From contig CP115858.1 of the NCBI GenBank assembly GCA_027920525.1, forward strand, positions 1,798,001 to 1,862,000: DNA of 64,000 nt, in the 5' to 3' direction. Positions 1-8,921 of this stretch are shown here, in pieces. Under the pieces are notes generated by a model that was not told where the DNA came from, did not search any database, and was given only the letters and a program-made list of their open reading frames with translations. Position 1 is the stretch's first letter, and each line of letters starts with the position of its first letter. Source of the DNA: Chryseobacterium daecheongense (lineage in GTDB: Bacteria > Bacteroidota > Bacteroidia > Flavobacteriales > Weeksellaceae). The position numbers and the translations under genes are program-made.

Positions 1-1
1 C

Positions 2-748
2 ATTTTAGTCATTAGTGGTGGCGGATATGCTCACATAGAATTAGGAAAAGAAAGTACACCAACTGCGAATTGGTTAGCATCAGAAGGAGTAACTGCCTTT
101 GAACTTATTTATAGATTGCCACAAGAAGGTTGGAAGACGACCAATGTTCCTTTTGAAGATGCACAAAGAGCTATGCGAATAATCAGAAGTTCAGCCAAAA
201 ATTATGGTATAGATCCTCATAAAATTGGCATCTTAGGGTTCTCAGCCGGTGGACATTTAGCCGGAATGATTGCCACGCAACCTAATAAGATGTTTTATAA
301 ACCCGTCGACGATATAGATTCTCTATCTGCAAGACCCGATTTTGTAGGATTGATTTATCCGGTTATTTCAATGCTTCCCCCGAATAATAAAACCCATGCT
401 TTTAAGAGTATTCTTGGGAAAAATCCATCAACTTCCGAGGAAATAGAATTCTCTGTGGAAAGGCAGGTGAATAGTCAAACACCACCAACTTTATTAGCAC
501 AAGCAATTGATGATCCTATTTCTCCTGTGGAGAATAGTATATTAATGGATGATGCATTAAAGAAGGTGAATGTTCCTGTTGAAATGCATTTGTTTAAGAA
601 TGGAGGACATGGTTGGGGATTGGGAAAGAAAGGAAGTGAGGTTGCGGCGTGGCCGGGGATTTTTAGGGAGTGGATAGGAAATGGGAGCTTTAAGATACTT
701 GAACACAACTGCTGTGATTTTAACAAAAAAAAGAGAATATTCTATTAA
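2..748 (+). CDS. Alpha/beta hydrolase (esterase/lipase-like), 5' end outside window
   Basis: The open frame enters from the window edge, so the N-terminus is missing. The visible part starts with an oxyanion-hole-like SGGGYAH segment (HGGG type). It then has the nucleophile elbow GFSAGG, an acid candidate in the DDPISP segment, and a C-terminal GGHGWG that supplies the catalytic His. This is the order found in BD-FAE/acetyl-xylan-esterase-like alpha/beta hydrolases, which deacetylate sugars or cleave small esters. Substrate and localisation cannot be judged without the N-terminus. The last ~17 residues (lysine- and cysteine-containing) do not look like the family and may come from a 3' frameshift or loss of the original stop. 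It converges on the lipoprotein gene at 801-1403. Confidence 0.8.
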   Translation: MLVISGGGYAHIELGKESTPTANWLASEGVTAFELIYRLPQEGWKTTNVPFEDAQRAMRIIRSSAKNYGIDPHKIGILGFSAGGHLAGMIATQPNKMFYKPVDDIDSLSARPDFVGLIYPVISMLPPNNKTHAFKSILGKNPSTSEEIEFSVERQVNSQTPPTLLAQAIDDPISPVENSILMDDALKKVNVPVEMHLFKNGGHGWGLGKKGSEVAAWPGIFREWIGNGSFKILEHNCCDFNKKKRIFY

Positions 749-766
749 GATAGCCTCTTTTTTTTT
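725..766 (+). terminator. Putative terminator of the hydrolase gene
   Basis: An A-rich arm followed by GAG (725-735) pairs with CTC plus a T run (755-766). It overlaps the stop codon of the hydrolase gene. The stem is mostly A-T, so it is weaker than the other hairpins in the window. It lies between convergent genes and could serve both. Confidence 0.45.
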
Positions 767-800
767 GTAATTTATAAAGCCAGTAGCAATAGGTATTTAC

Positions 801-1403
801 TTATGATGTTATCAGCATAAGCTTTTTATAAAACGTCCATTTATCTTTTCTTTTTACAAAAAAATAAATATCTGTTTTTCCTCCATATCTCCCCTTACTA
901 AAATCAGTCTCATCTAATACAATAAATGCCTTTTTTATTGTATGGTCTATATAAATATTTGAAAACTTAAATTGAACATACGCATTCGATTTGATTATAG
1001 ACTCGTTTTGTAAAAATTGAACCTTTTTAAAAGACTTTTTCGAAAAGCTTGTCAAATCAAAAGAAAGGTATTTTGTGTTTTCATTAATATTAAATCCTTC
1101 TTTATTGATTAATTTGTAATAATCTTTTCTACAATTTTCGACAGAATTCAACTCACCCATTCCTATTACAGACTCACAGTGCTCTTTGAAGAAATCGGTC
1201 TGTCCTGCATTTTTTAACAAAAAAATAGGAAATGTACCATTTTTATGGTATTCTAATGGAAGTCCGTAAAGATTAGAAATAAATCTATCCACATTTTCAT
1301 CAATTATTTCTTTAGCAATCGTTTCATCTTTTATTGGATTACTACAATTTATAAAAAAAAATAAAAGAAAAATAATGTTCAAAAGTTTAAAGTTTCCAGC
1401 CAT
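801..1403 (-). CDS. Putative lipoprotein of unknown function, possibly an orphan immunity protein
   Basis: The 200-residue product begins with a hydrophobic stretch ending in INC (about residues 17-20), a usable lipobox, so it is probably a periplasmic or outer-membrane lipoprotein. The rest is lysine-rich and mixed alpha/beta; I recognise no family. Its start overlaps by 17 bases the end of the broken HExxH metallopeptidase fragment at 1387-1665. Such overlap is typical of a toxin tip followed by its immunity gene. I therefore infer, without sequence proof, that it was the immunity partner and has outlived the toxin. The alternative is an unrelated conserved hypothetical. Confidence 0.6.
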   Translation of the reverse strand: MAGNFKLLNIIFLLFFFINCSNPIKDETIAKEIIDENVDRFISNLYGLPLEYHKNGTFPIFLLKNAGQTDFFKEHCESVIGMGELNSVENCRKDYYKLINKEGFNINENTKYLSFDLTSFSKKSFKKVQFLQNESIIKSNAYVQFKFSNIYIDHTIKKAFIVLDETDFSKGRYGGKTDIYFFVKRKDKWTFYKKLMLITS

Positions 1404-1665
1404 ACTTGTATGATAAATTAATTGTTTCTTGGTTTACTCCTGTAACAGTCCCGAAAGTCCGTTGTTCCCAATAATTTTCCATAATCAGTTTCTCCCCATT
1501 TATTATTTGGAGCATCAGAAGGTAGAATATTATATGCTTACCACCAGTGTACAAATTCGTGTAATACTGTAACTGCAAGCAGAAAAGAAGTACCTTGTAT
1601 AAATATAGTACTCCACTTACCATTCCGGTAACCGCAGCCGAAGAAATAGACCTAAAAAAATCCAC
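1387..1665 (-). pseudogene. Frameshifted C-terminal remnant of an HExxH metallopeptidase, probably a polymorphic-toxin tip
   Basis: No single frame makes a sensible protein, but joining frames does. One reads NGKWSTIFIQGTSFLLAV and continues through VTVLHEFVHWW to a stop. A second reads LPSDAPNNKWGETDYGK. A third reads YWEQRTFGTVTGVNQETINL and runs to the stop at 1387. HEFVH is an HExxH zinc motif, and the following GETDYG...(F/Y)(E)x(R)(T/A)FG arrangement resembles metallopeptidase toxin domains found at the ends of Rhs/YD proteins. At least two frameshifts or stops disrupt it, and no upstream shell gene remains. The 92-residue open frame in this interval is therefore not a functional gene. 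Confidence 0.65.
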
Positions 1666-1912
1666 TAACTGTCTTTAATAGATTAATTTTGGCATTGATT
1701 TTCAGAATAATTAGCTCTGATTTTCAATAAAATAGAATGTGCGAATTTAACTTTTTTTTAAGAAAATAAAACATGACTTTTCACAGCTTTAAATGTTTGA
1801 ACTTTTCTTAATTCAATAGCAATCGCAATAAAAGTTAATATTATCAAAAGTTTACTCCCACGTTGGCGGAAATGGTCAGAACTTTTTAAGGATGGACTGG
1901 GTTACAGATAAT

Positions 1913-1939
1913 AAAAGCCATGCTTGAAGCTTGGCTTTT
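1913..1939 (-). terminator. Terminator after the susD-like gene
   Basis: AAAAGCCA and TGGCTTTT form an eight-pair stem with inner GCTT/AAGC pairing. It lies just beyond the SusD stop and is nearly symmetrical, so it could work in both directions. The rest of 1666-1955 shows no gene. Confidence 0.75.
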
Positions 1940-1955
1940 ATTTATTGATAGAAGA

Positions 1956-3422
1956 TTAATATCCTGGATTCTGTTTGAGGTTTGGATTAAGATTAATTGC
2001 TTCCTGTGGAATTGGCAATACAAATCTGTGACTATTTACCGGTAAAGTTTTCAAAGCTCCCGTTGGAGCATCTGTCCCACTACCATTGGCTGCTGAACCG
2101 TAATCTGATCGTACAACCGCCTGCCCTAATCTCTTTATAGTCCAGAACCTATCATTTTCAAAGGCGAGTTCCAACCTTCTCTCCTTGTAAATAGCATTTA
2201 ACAAATCATTCCCTGTTTCAGTACCCGGAACAAATGTTTCATATCTTTGCTCCCTTAATTTATTAAGCAATGTAAGAGCCAGAGCAGGATTTGGTGTCGG
2301 AGATTTCATGTAAGCTTCTGCAACATTCAAATACACTTCCGAAGATCTCAAAAACTTAATATCTACAACCTGTCTTACTGTTGAATTCGCTCTTGTTCTA
2401 TACTTGATAACATGATTATATGGTGTCGTTCCAAAATTAGCAGTAACAACATAGGCCGTTTTCCGAATATCATTATCTGTGTACTTTGTAAATAAATCAT
2501 AATTTACGTTATACTCCGATCTTATTCCCGACACTTCCTGATTATAAGCTACTCCTACCGTAACATTATCCGCAGATATATTAGAATTTAAAATGGTGAA
2601 CAATTCTCCATCATCAGATGCATCCCTCCAAACATTTACAAAACTACTTCTCATTCCTACAGATGGAGACGCTGCTATGCATTGCTCTCCGTATTCAATA
2701 GCCTTACTGTAATTACCCCTATATAAGTATATACGAGATAAAAAACCTAAAACGGATGTTTTATTAAGTCTCCCAACCCCTCCATTGGTAGTATTAATTT
2801 TATTTAAAGCGTCTTCTAAATCAGCTATAATCTTATCATATGTCATACTTACTGAGGTATCCCTTGCTGGTTTCATAGCAGGATTAAAGGTCGTTACATA
2901 GGCAATTCCCATAGAAGAAGATGCATCAGAACTTTGTGTGGGAATTTTTGCATACGCCCGTACCAGATCGAAGTGTGCAATTGCTCTAATCGCTTTAGCC
3001 TCGCCTTCTATGTTTCTCATGTAATTACTATAAGGAACTTTATTTAAATTGTCCAGAACAAGATTAGCTTTAGAAATTACATTATAGGCCGATCCGTAAA
3101 GTGCAGTAACAGCTGTTGATTGTGGAGTGTAAGACCATTCATAGGCTGCTTTATTCGTTTGTCTGCCTTCTGTATTTAATATAAGATTATCGGCTAATAC
3201 ATCCCCAAGTATAATTGAACTTCCAGTATCTCCATTATAATATGTAGGACTTTTAAAAGCATCATATGCACCGTCAACTACTACTCTGTAATTAGATTCA
3301 GAAGTGAAAATGGTTTCCGGAGTATCCTGATTATTGGGAAGTACATTAAATCTATCATCACTACATTGAATAGTAAAAAATGACAGGAGAGATATTATTG
3401 ATATATTTAGTAACTTTTTCAT
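1956..3422 (-). CDS. SusD/RagB-family outer-membrane lipoprotein
   Basis: SusD-like proteins form the surface lid over a SusC channel and capture an oligomeric nutrient. The 488-residue product has a lipoprotein signal (FTIQC lipobox, Cys about 20). It has the SusD pattern: an N-terminal TPR-like region with AKAIRAIAHFDLVRAYA, and a C-terminal region containing ERRLELAFENDRFWTIKRLG and a final PIPQEAINLNPNLKQNPGY. It follows the SusC gene by 11 bases and is co-transcribed with it. No glycosidase or protease gene is linked, so the substrate is unknown. Confidence 0.95.
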   Translation of the reverse strand: MKKLLNISIISLLSFFTIQCSDDRFNVLPNNQDTPETIFTSESNYRVVVDGAYDAFKSPTYYNGDTGSSIILGDVLADNLILNTEGRQTNKAAYEWSYTPQSTAVTALYGSAYNVISKANLVLDNLNKVPYSNYMRNIEGEAKAIRAIAHFDLVRAYAKIPTQSSDASSSMGIAYVTTFNPAMKPARDTSVSMTYDKIIADLEDALNKINTTNGGVGRLNKTSVLGFLSRIYLYRGNYSKAIEYGEQCIAASPSVGMRSSFVNVWRDASDDGELFTILNSNISADNVTVGVAYNQEVSGIRSEYNVNYDLFTKYTDNDIRKTAYVVTANFGTTPYNHVIKYRTRANSTVRQVVDIKFLRSSEVYLNVAEAYMKSPTPNPALALTLLNKLREQRYETFVPGTETGNDLLNAIYKERRLELAFENDRFWTIKRLGQAVVRSDYGSAANGSGTDAPTGALKTLPVNSHRFVLPIPQEAINLNPNLKQNPGY

Positions 3423-3433
3423 GTTTCAATTGT

Positions 3434-6265
3434 TTAAAATTCTATTTCAATTCCAAATAAAAATGTTTTTACAGCAGGATAGCTATACAAAGCAAATGCT
3501 CCATTGATGAATGTCTGTCCGGCACCAGTCTGATTTTCACCTGAACCTACTGACACTTCAGGATCTCCTTGAAATTTTGTCCAAGTAGCAAGATTCTGTC
3601 CTGTTAATGATAATCGTATCTTATTGACTGGTAATGACTCACCAATTGTCCTTTTATCGAATGTATATCCAATACTCACATTTCTTAATCTGATGTATGA
3701 AGCATCTTGTAAGAAACGGTCGGTCGCCTGCAAACCTGTAATACCACCAGGAGCATTAGTTGTATTATTCGGTCTTGGCAATACATTTGTTTGTCCAGGA
3801 GCTGTCCAATAGTTCGCTGCATCAACCCTCATATTGCTTGTAGTACCATTACTATAATTTAACATATTAAGAGCCATATAATTATATGTATAATTTCCAG
3901 ATTTAAAAGTAAAATCAGCCTGTAAATCAAAGCTCTTATAAGATAAACTTGTACCAAATCCTCCGTAAAACTTAGGAAGTGGAGATTTATTTTCGATTAG
4001 TACCGCATCATTAGAATTATAAACTTCTGTGGTGCCCCCATCTTTAGTGTAATATATTTCGTTTCCGTTTGCAGAATTGATTCCGGCACTCCTTACCAGA
4101 AAAAATGAAAATGGCTCATATCCTTCCCTTAGAATATTGATTCCATAAATTCTTTCAGTTTCACCATCTCTTAATTTATTAAGCTTATAGCTCATTATGC
4201 TTGTATTTGCTCTTAAACTCCACAGAAATCCACTAGATTTTATAACATCTGCAGATAAGCTAATCTCTAAACCTTTATTAGAAAGGTTTCCTGCGTTTAT
4301 ATTTGTGGAATAAGCCCCTCCTTCAGAACTGAAATTAGGAACAGATAAAATAAAATCCTTCTTCTGGTCAATAAAATAGTCTACGGTTCCTCTTATTCTA
4401 TTCTTTAAAAACCCAAATTCAGCGCCATAATTTTGTGATTTAGTAACTTCCCATTTTAGGTCGGGATTACCATAATTAGCATTTGTAGTTATGGTAGGAA
4501 AATTTCCATAAACACCACCGGACATTAAAACGTTATTTAAATTAAGTCCAATATTGTTGTAGCCTCTAGTCCCAATTGATGCTCTCAGTTTTAAAAGAGA
4601 TAAAATATTGTTGTTTTTCAAAAAACTCTCATTTGTAACATTCCATGCTCCACTTAAAGACCAAAATGGCTCAGATTTAACATTATTTCTTCCAAATCTT
4701 GAATCTTTATCCTGTCTGACAGAAGCCGTTACAATATATTTTTTTGCATAATCATAGGTAAGAAAAGCTCCATAAGAAAATGTCCTAAATAGTTCATCAT
4801 AGCCTGCTACTGCAAAGGGTGTAGAAGCATTCCCTAATTCACTTAAAGAAGGAGATGAAAAGTTTCTCCCTGTACCGCTTATATAATCATTTCTAAATTC
4901 AGTGTATTCAACTAGTCCCAGTAAGTCAAAATTATGTTCACCAAATGACTTAACGTAATTAAGCGTATTAGAATTAGTATATCTGAAACGATTTTGATTT
5001 TGTTCAACAACACTTCCATTAATTCCTAATATATTATCGAGAAAAGAGCCCCGTAAAACCTTTGATGTTCTTCTGATATTATTAAAATAGCCACCTAATT
5101 GACTTTTAAAATTCAATCCTTCAGCAATTTTATACTGAGCAAATATATTTCCGTCAAAAATCAATGAATTGATGTTTTCAGGGTTATTCTTAAGAGCTTC
5201 TAGTATTGGAAATCCCTGGCGGGTAGGATTATAGCTTCCATCGGCTCTATAAACCGGCTCAAAGCTATTATAATCATACATTGCCCTAAATGGATTTTGA
5301 GTATTATTTCGATCTCTTATTTCTTGGGATGCACTGTAATTAACCCCCATTGATGCACCAAAGCTTAATCTATCGGTGGGATTAGCTTCATATTTCATCC
5401 TCCCAGTATATCTTTTGTAGGCATGAATATTTTGAACAATCCCATTGTCTGAATCATATCCTAATGAGATTGTATATTTAGATTTATCATTACCACCTCT
5501 AATCCCTAGCTGGTACGATTCAATAAATGAAGTTCTTAATATATCCCGCTGCCAATTATGGTCTAATGCGAGTGCAGCACTGGTTGCTTCATTACTCCAT
5601 TGTTTATATCCGGGGATTCCCAAACCAACCATCTTATTCTCATAATCAATTTTTTCTGCCGAATTCATCATCCGAAAATTAATGTCTTTGATTTTTTCAG
5701 AAAATCCCATACGCGAGCTTAATGTAATAACAGGCTTTCCAGATTTTCCACTTTTTGTAGTTAAGACAATAACACCATTTGCCCCCTGTGAACCGTAGAT
5801 AGCTGCCGCTGCAGCATCTTTTAAAACCGAGATATTTTCATAATCACTAGGATTAATTGAATTAAAAACATCTTGTGCTCTTTGATCATTTCCAACAATA
5901 AAACCATCAATAACAAATAATGGATTAGAAGCACCAACTGATGTTGTTATATTTCCTAGTCCTCTAATATTAATGGCAGACCCTCCTCCAGGTTTTCCAT
6001 TCAACGCAGAAATATCCACCCCAGCAGCTTTACCTTGTAACGCATTACTTCCCATTGTTGAAGCAGAAAAGTTGGATAAAGATTTTCCAGATACCACCGT
6101 AATAGCAGAAGTGACCTCATCTTTGCTTTTTTTCTGATATCCGGTTACTACAACCTCTTCAATTTTTGCTTCCTTTAAGGTATCGCTGGCTTTTTTCTGA
6201 GCATGTACAGTTTGTCCCGTAAAAAATAAAACAGCAGTTGTTATCATGCATAATTTTACATTCAT
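3434..6265 (-). CDS. SusC/RagA-family TonB-dependent outer-membrane receptor
   Basis: The 943-residue beta-barrel importer pairs with the SusD lipoprotein downstream. A signal peptide ends at HAQ (about residue 23). It is followed by a TonB-box-like IEEVVVTGYQ, a plug domain (including GKAAGVDISALNGKPGGG, SINPSDYENISVLKDAAAAAIYGSQGANG) and a long barrel ending with an aromatic-containing ...FLFGIEIEF strand. It lacks the N-terminal carboxypeptidase-D-like domain that precedes the plug in many SusC proteins, which makes it shorter than the usual ~1000 residues. It is first in a two-gene operon, with a 425-base AT-rich region upstream. Confidence 0.95.
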   Translation of the reverse strand: MNVKLCMITTAVLFFTGQTVHAQKKASDTLKEAKIEEVVVTGYQKKSKDEVTSAITVVSGKSLSNFSASTMGSNALQGKAAGVDISALNGKPGGGSAINIRGLGNITTSVGASNPLFVIDGFIVGNDQRAQDVFNSINPSDYENISVLKDAAAAAIYGSQGANGVIVLTTKSGKSGKPVITLSSRMGFSEKIKDINFRMMNSAEKIDYENKMVGLGIPGYKQWSNEATSAALALDHNWQRDILRTSFIESYQLGIRGGNDKSKYTISLGYDSDNGIVQNIHAYKRYTGRMKYEANPTDRLSFGASMGVNYSASQEIRDRNNTQNPFRAMYDYNSFEPVYRADGSYNPTRQGFPILEALKNNPENINSLIFDGNIFAQYKIAEGLNFKSQLGGYFNNIRRTSKVLRGSFLDNILGINGSVVEQNQNRFRYTNSNTLNYVKSFGEHNFDLLGLVEYTEFRNDYISGTGRNFSSPSLSELGNASTPFAVAGYDELFRTFSYGAFLTYDYAKKYIVTASVRQDKDSRFGRNNVKSEPFWSLSGAWNVTNESFLKNNNILSLLKLRASIGTRGYNNIGLNLNNVLMSGGVYGNFPTITTNANYGNPDLKWEVTKSQNYGAEFGFLKNRIRGTVDYFIDQKKDFILSVPNFSSEGGAYSTNINAGNLSNKGLEISLSADVIKSSGFLWSLRANTSIMSYKLNKLRDGETERIYGINILREGYEPFSFFLVRSAGINSANGNEIYYTKDGGTTEVYNSNDAVLIENKSPLPKFYGGFGTSLSYKSFDLQADFTFKSGNYTYNYMALNMLNYSNGTTSNMRVDAANYWTAPGQTNVLPRPNNTTNAPGGITGLQATDRFLQDASYIRLRNVSIGYTFDKRTIGESLPVNKIRLSLTGQNLATWTKFQGDPEVSVGSGENQTGAGQTFINGAFALYSYPAVKTFLFGIEIEF

Positions 6266-6633
6266 GTTCTTTTATTTAGTATTATGGCTGTAAATATGTT
6301 AATAAAAATTAACATTAACAAAATTAAAACACTGACAAACAATTAATTACATATAAAAAAAATCACTTTTGTCAACAAAAAAAGCTAATATTATAATCCT
6401 TAAACTTATTATAAGCTTTATATTTTTTAACAAATTAATGTTTAAGTAAAAAAAATAAACATCAATAAGACAAATAAAAACTTCACAACTATTAAGAAAG
6501 AAATCAAATAATATTAAATAAATAAACTTAAAATATTAAAATATTAAATAAAATAAAGACTACTTTAGGCATATTAAAGTAATTTAACACCTATCACACC
6601 CCTTCTTTTTCACCAATTTATGCAGGTAACAAA
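6266..6633. other. Long AT-rich intergenic region upstream of susC
   Basis: This stretch has no open frame worth calling and is very A/T-rich, with repeated ATTAAA/TATTAAA words around 6500-6590. It must carry the susCD promoter and whatever regulates it. No sigma/anti-sigma or hybrid-sensor gene is linked, so the regulator is probably encoded elsewhere. Apart from a -7-like box at 6319-6326 I see no clear operator. Confidence 0.5.
6319..6326 (-). promoter_or_regulatory. -7 box candidate for susCD
   Basis: On the minus strand this reads TAATTTTG, matching the Bacteroidota -7 consensus TAnnTTTG. It lies about 55 bases upstream of the SusC start. No well-placed TTG -33 element was found. Confidence 0.4.
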
Positions 6634-6660
6634 AAAAACATCCCATAAAGAGATGTTTTT
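6634..6660 (-). terminator. Terminator after the HMG-CoA synthase gene
   Basis: AAAAACATC and GATGTTTTT form a nine-pair stem with a nine-base loop, 30 bases past the stop on the minus strand. The U-run is part of the distal arm. Confidence 0.8.
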
Positions 6661-6690
6661 CATGAATTCGTTTTTTAATTTACTCCTATT

Positions 6691-8019
6691 TTATTTCTGA
6701 TATGAATAGTATCTTGCTCCTTTTAGCAATGGATTTTCAAGCTCTATCGAATGCAATCCGAATCCTGCATAATTTTCATTAACAGATTGATCCAGTTGCT
6801 TTCTGTGCAATTTTTCATACGTTTCAAAATTAACAGGTGTTCTTTTCTTTAGGTTGTCAAATAAATTCCATTGAGAAACAACATTCTTCCAGTTTGCGGA
6901 AATCTTACCCGCAAATACCTTGGATTTTGATCCACTTCCATAGCCTAAAAATCCTATTTCCTTGTCCGCTAATTCTTCATTTTCATTGTATGATATCTGT
7001 AATGCGGAAAGCAAAGCCATAAATATGGAAGCAGTATACATATTTCCTATTTCAGAGGATGCCCTTTGGGTTCTTTCTATTTTATTATTGATAAATTGCA
7101 GATATCCTTCAGATTTAGCCACTGTTTTTTGTTCTTCAGGGGTTTCGTAGCTCAATCCATTTTCCAGGCTATAAATCTCTGTGAATACCCTCTTTCCATG
7201 GAAGGCATAAGGCAGATGGAAAACCAGATATCTCCAGTCTTTATAAGGCTTATCCTTACCACTGATTTCTTTATAATGATCATAAGCTTCTCTAATTCGA
7301 TCCTGATAACATTGGTTAGAATATTGTCCGTCAAAAACCGGTTCATCCGTAAAAACCTCTATCTTATCAGAAAAAGAGTCCGGAGCATCTTTCAGATCTT
7401 CTTTTTTGTAGTGACGTCGGGGTTTGAAAAAATCAAAAACACTTTCGGTTGCTACACCCCATTGATTCTCAATCTCCAAAAGGTTGGGTTGGGAAGAGAC
7501 CAATAGGGCAACAGCTCCTCCTCCTTGTGTATATTCACCCGATGAAGCCAGCTCATATTTTGCGTAATCACTCGCTATGACAATTGCTTTTTTTTCAGGG
7601 TTTACCCTCACAAAATCCAGTGAATTATGTAATGCATCGACAGCTCCTACACAAGCAAAGGTCATGTCCACAACATCACAATTTCTAAAACATCGTTCTC
7701 CATATTTTTCCTCTAGCACTTTTTCCACCATCTCCATAGCATAAGATGCTGTCGGTTTTGCGGCATCCAAAGCACTTTCAGTTCCAAGATAAATTCTTGC
7801 AATATCCTTAGGATTGATGTTATAGTCTTTTATCAGTTTAAGTAACGCTTCAGCAGCAAAAGTAGCTGCATCTTCATGGACATCAGGAAAGCCCATTTTA
7901 TGTAAACCCAAGCCTTTTTCTAATTTTGCAGGATCAATTCCCCTTACTTCAGCTAAATCTTTAATTTCCAAATACAAAGAAGGCACATGATAGCTAGCTG
8001 CCTCTATTCCAAAAGTCAT
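6691..8019 (-). CDS. mvaS: Hydroxymethylglutaryl-CoA synthase
   Basis: This enzyme condenses acetyl-CoA with acetoacetyl-CoA to HMG-CoA, the first committed step of the mevalonate route that Flavobacteriia use for isoprenoids. The 442-residue thiolase-fold protein shows the catalytic Glu in GTESALD (Glu81), the acylated Cys in MTFACVGA (Cys123) and the catalytic His region YLVFHLPYAFHGK. The C-terminal GYGSGSKSKVFAGK segment is also typical. Related HMG-ACP synthases act in polyketide beta-branching, but no PKS genes are nearby, so the housekeeping role is preferred. It is a single-gene unit with its own terminator, divergent from the methyltransferase gene. Confidence 0.93.
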   Translation of the reverse strand: MTFGIEAASYHVPSLYLEIKDLAEVRGIDPAKLEKGLGLHKMGFPDVHEDAATFAAEALLKLIKDYNINPKDIARIYLGTESALDAAKPTASYAMEMVEKVLEEKYGERCFRNCDVVDMTFACVGAVDALHNSLDFVRVNPEKKAIVIASDYAKYELASSGEYTQGGGAVALLVSSQPNLLEIENQWGVATESVFDFFKPRRHYKKEDLKDAPDSFSDKIEVFTDEPVFDGQYSNQCYQDRIREAYDHYKEISGKDKPYKDWRYLVFHLPYAFHGKRVFTEIYSLENGLSYETPEEQKTVAKSEGYLQFINNKIERTQRASSEIGNMYTASIFMALLSALQISYNENEELADKEIGFLGYGSGSKSKVFAGKISANWKNVVSQWNLFDNLKKRTPVNFETYEKLHRKQLDQSVNENYAGFGLHSIELENPLLKGARYYSYQK

Positions 8020-8038
8020 ACAGTAAAATTATAAAAGG

Positions 8039-8046
8039 CAAATTTA
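8039..8046 (-). promoter_or_regulatory. -7 box candidate for mvaS
   Basis: The minus strand reads TAAATTTG, an exact TAnnTTTG match, 20 bases upstream of the mvaS start. An upstream TTG is only 14 bases away, so the -33 element is uncertain. Confidence 0.5.
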
Positions 8047-8104
8047 GAAATTATTGATAACAACACCCCTAATTTTCAGATTAATATTATTACTTTGCAT
8101 TCCG

Positions 8105-8836
8105 ATGTACGCTATTGCAAAAAATATTGTAAAAAAAATACTGCCTCAAAAATTTCTTTTTGAAAACGAAATATTTTTCAGAAAAGCTTTGTATCCCCTT
8201 TACAAGGGAAAGGATCATGAATGCAATATCTGCCGTTCCAAACTTAAAGAGTTTGTAAGATTAGAAAACGGAAATCTATTATGTCCTGTTTGCGGAAGCT
8301 TACCAAGATCACGAAGGCTGTATAAAATCCTGATTGAAAATTATCTGAAAGAAGGATTTGCCATTCTAGATTTTTCGCCTTCAAGAGCGATCTTCCGTGC
8401 ATTAAAACATAAAAAGGGCATTGATTATTTTCCAACAGATTATGAAAATGAATTTTTAGCAGATTATCATTTTGATATTACCAAAATCGATATTGAATCC
8501 GAAAAATTTGACCTTATTATATGCTATCACATTCTTGAGCATATTGAAAATGATGGTGCTGCAATGAAAGAATTATACAGGGTTTTAAAAACAGGTAAAA
8601 CACTTTTAATTCAGACTCCGTTTAAAGAAGGTGAAATCTATGAAAACCCCGAAGTTAAAACATCAGAAGAAAGACTTCAACACTTCGGCCAGAAAGACCA
8701 TGTACGAATCTATTCCGTTAATGGATTGGTTCAGCGATTAAAAGATTCCGGATTTCAAACAGAGATAAAGACTTATGAAAAGGATAGCTATTGGGGCTTT
8801 TCTGATCACGAAACCATTATCTTCTGTACGAAATAG
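8105..8836 (+). CDS. Zinc-ribbon class I SAM-dependent methyltransferase
   Basis: The product probably methylates a small molecule or glycan, but its substrate is not predictable. From the first ATG it is 243 residues. An in-frame TTG at 8054 would add 17, but ATG fits better. Near the N-terminus two pairs, CNIC and CPVC, with CGSLPRSRR form a zinc-ribbon-like module. After it comes a Methyltransf_11-type domain with DYFPTDYENEF, DLIICYHILEHIENDGAAMKELYRVLKTGK (motifs for SAM binding and the post-motif helix) and LLIQTPFKEGE. It is divergent from mvaS and convergent with the aminopeptidase gene. Confidence 0.8.
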   Translation: MYAIAKNIVKKILPQKFLFENEIFFRKALYPLYKGKDHECNICRSKLKEFVRLENGNLLCPVCGSLPRSRRLYKILIENYLKEGFAILDFSPSRAIFRALKHKKGIDYFPTDYENEFLADYHFDITKIDIESEKFDLIICYHILEHIENDGAAMKELYRVLKTGKTLLIQTPFKEGEIYENPEVKTSEERLQHFGQKDHVRIYSVNGLVQRLKDSGFQTEIKTYEKDSYWGFSDHETIIFCTK

Positions 8837-8886
8837 ATAAAATTCGTGAAAACCAGGATATTTTTTCTGGTCCGGATAGAAAATAT

Positions 8887-8917
8887 AAAAGGGCTGCTCA
8901 TACTGAGCAGCCCTTAT
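8887..8917. terminator. Bidirectional terminator between convergent genes
   Basis: AAGGGCTGCTCA and TGAGCAGCCCTT form a perfect 12-pair stem with a three-base loop, flanked by A and T tracts. It sits between the methyltransferase (+) and M1 peptidase (-) genes and can end both transcripts. Confidence 0.9.
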
Positions 8918-8921
8918 TTGA

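Noticed and set aside
1387..1665. Intact 92-residue gene
   Set aside because: The conserved HExxH segment is in a different frame; the interval reads best as a frameshifted pseudogene.
3434..6265. Polysaccharide utilisation locus around susCD
   Set aside because: No glycoside hydrolase, lyase, sulfatase or dedicated regulator is linked; the nearby hydrolase is on the opposite strand and separated by a pseudogene region.
7066..7506. 146-residue frame antisense to mvaS
   Set aside because: It lies fully within the well-supported HMG-CoA synthase gene, has no recognisable domain and no promoter; it is a shadow frame.
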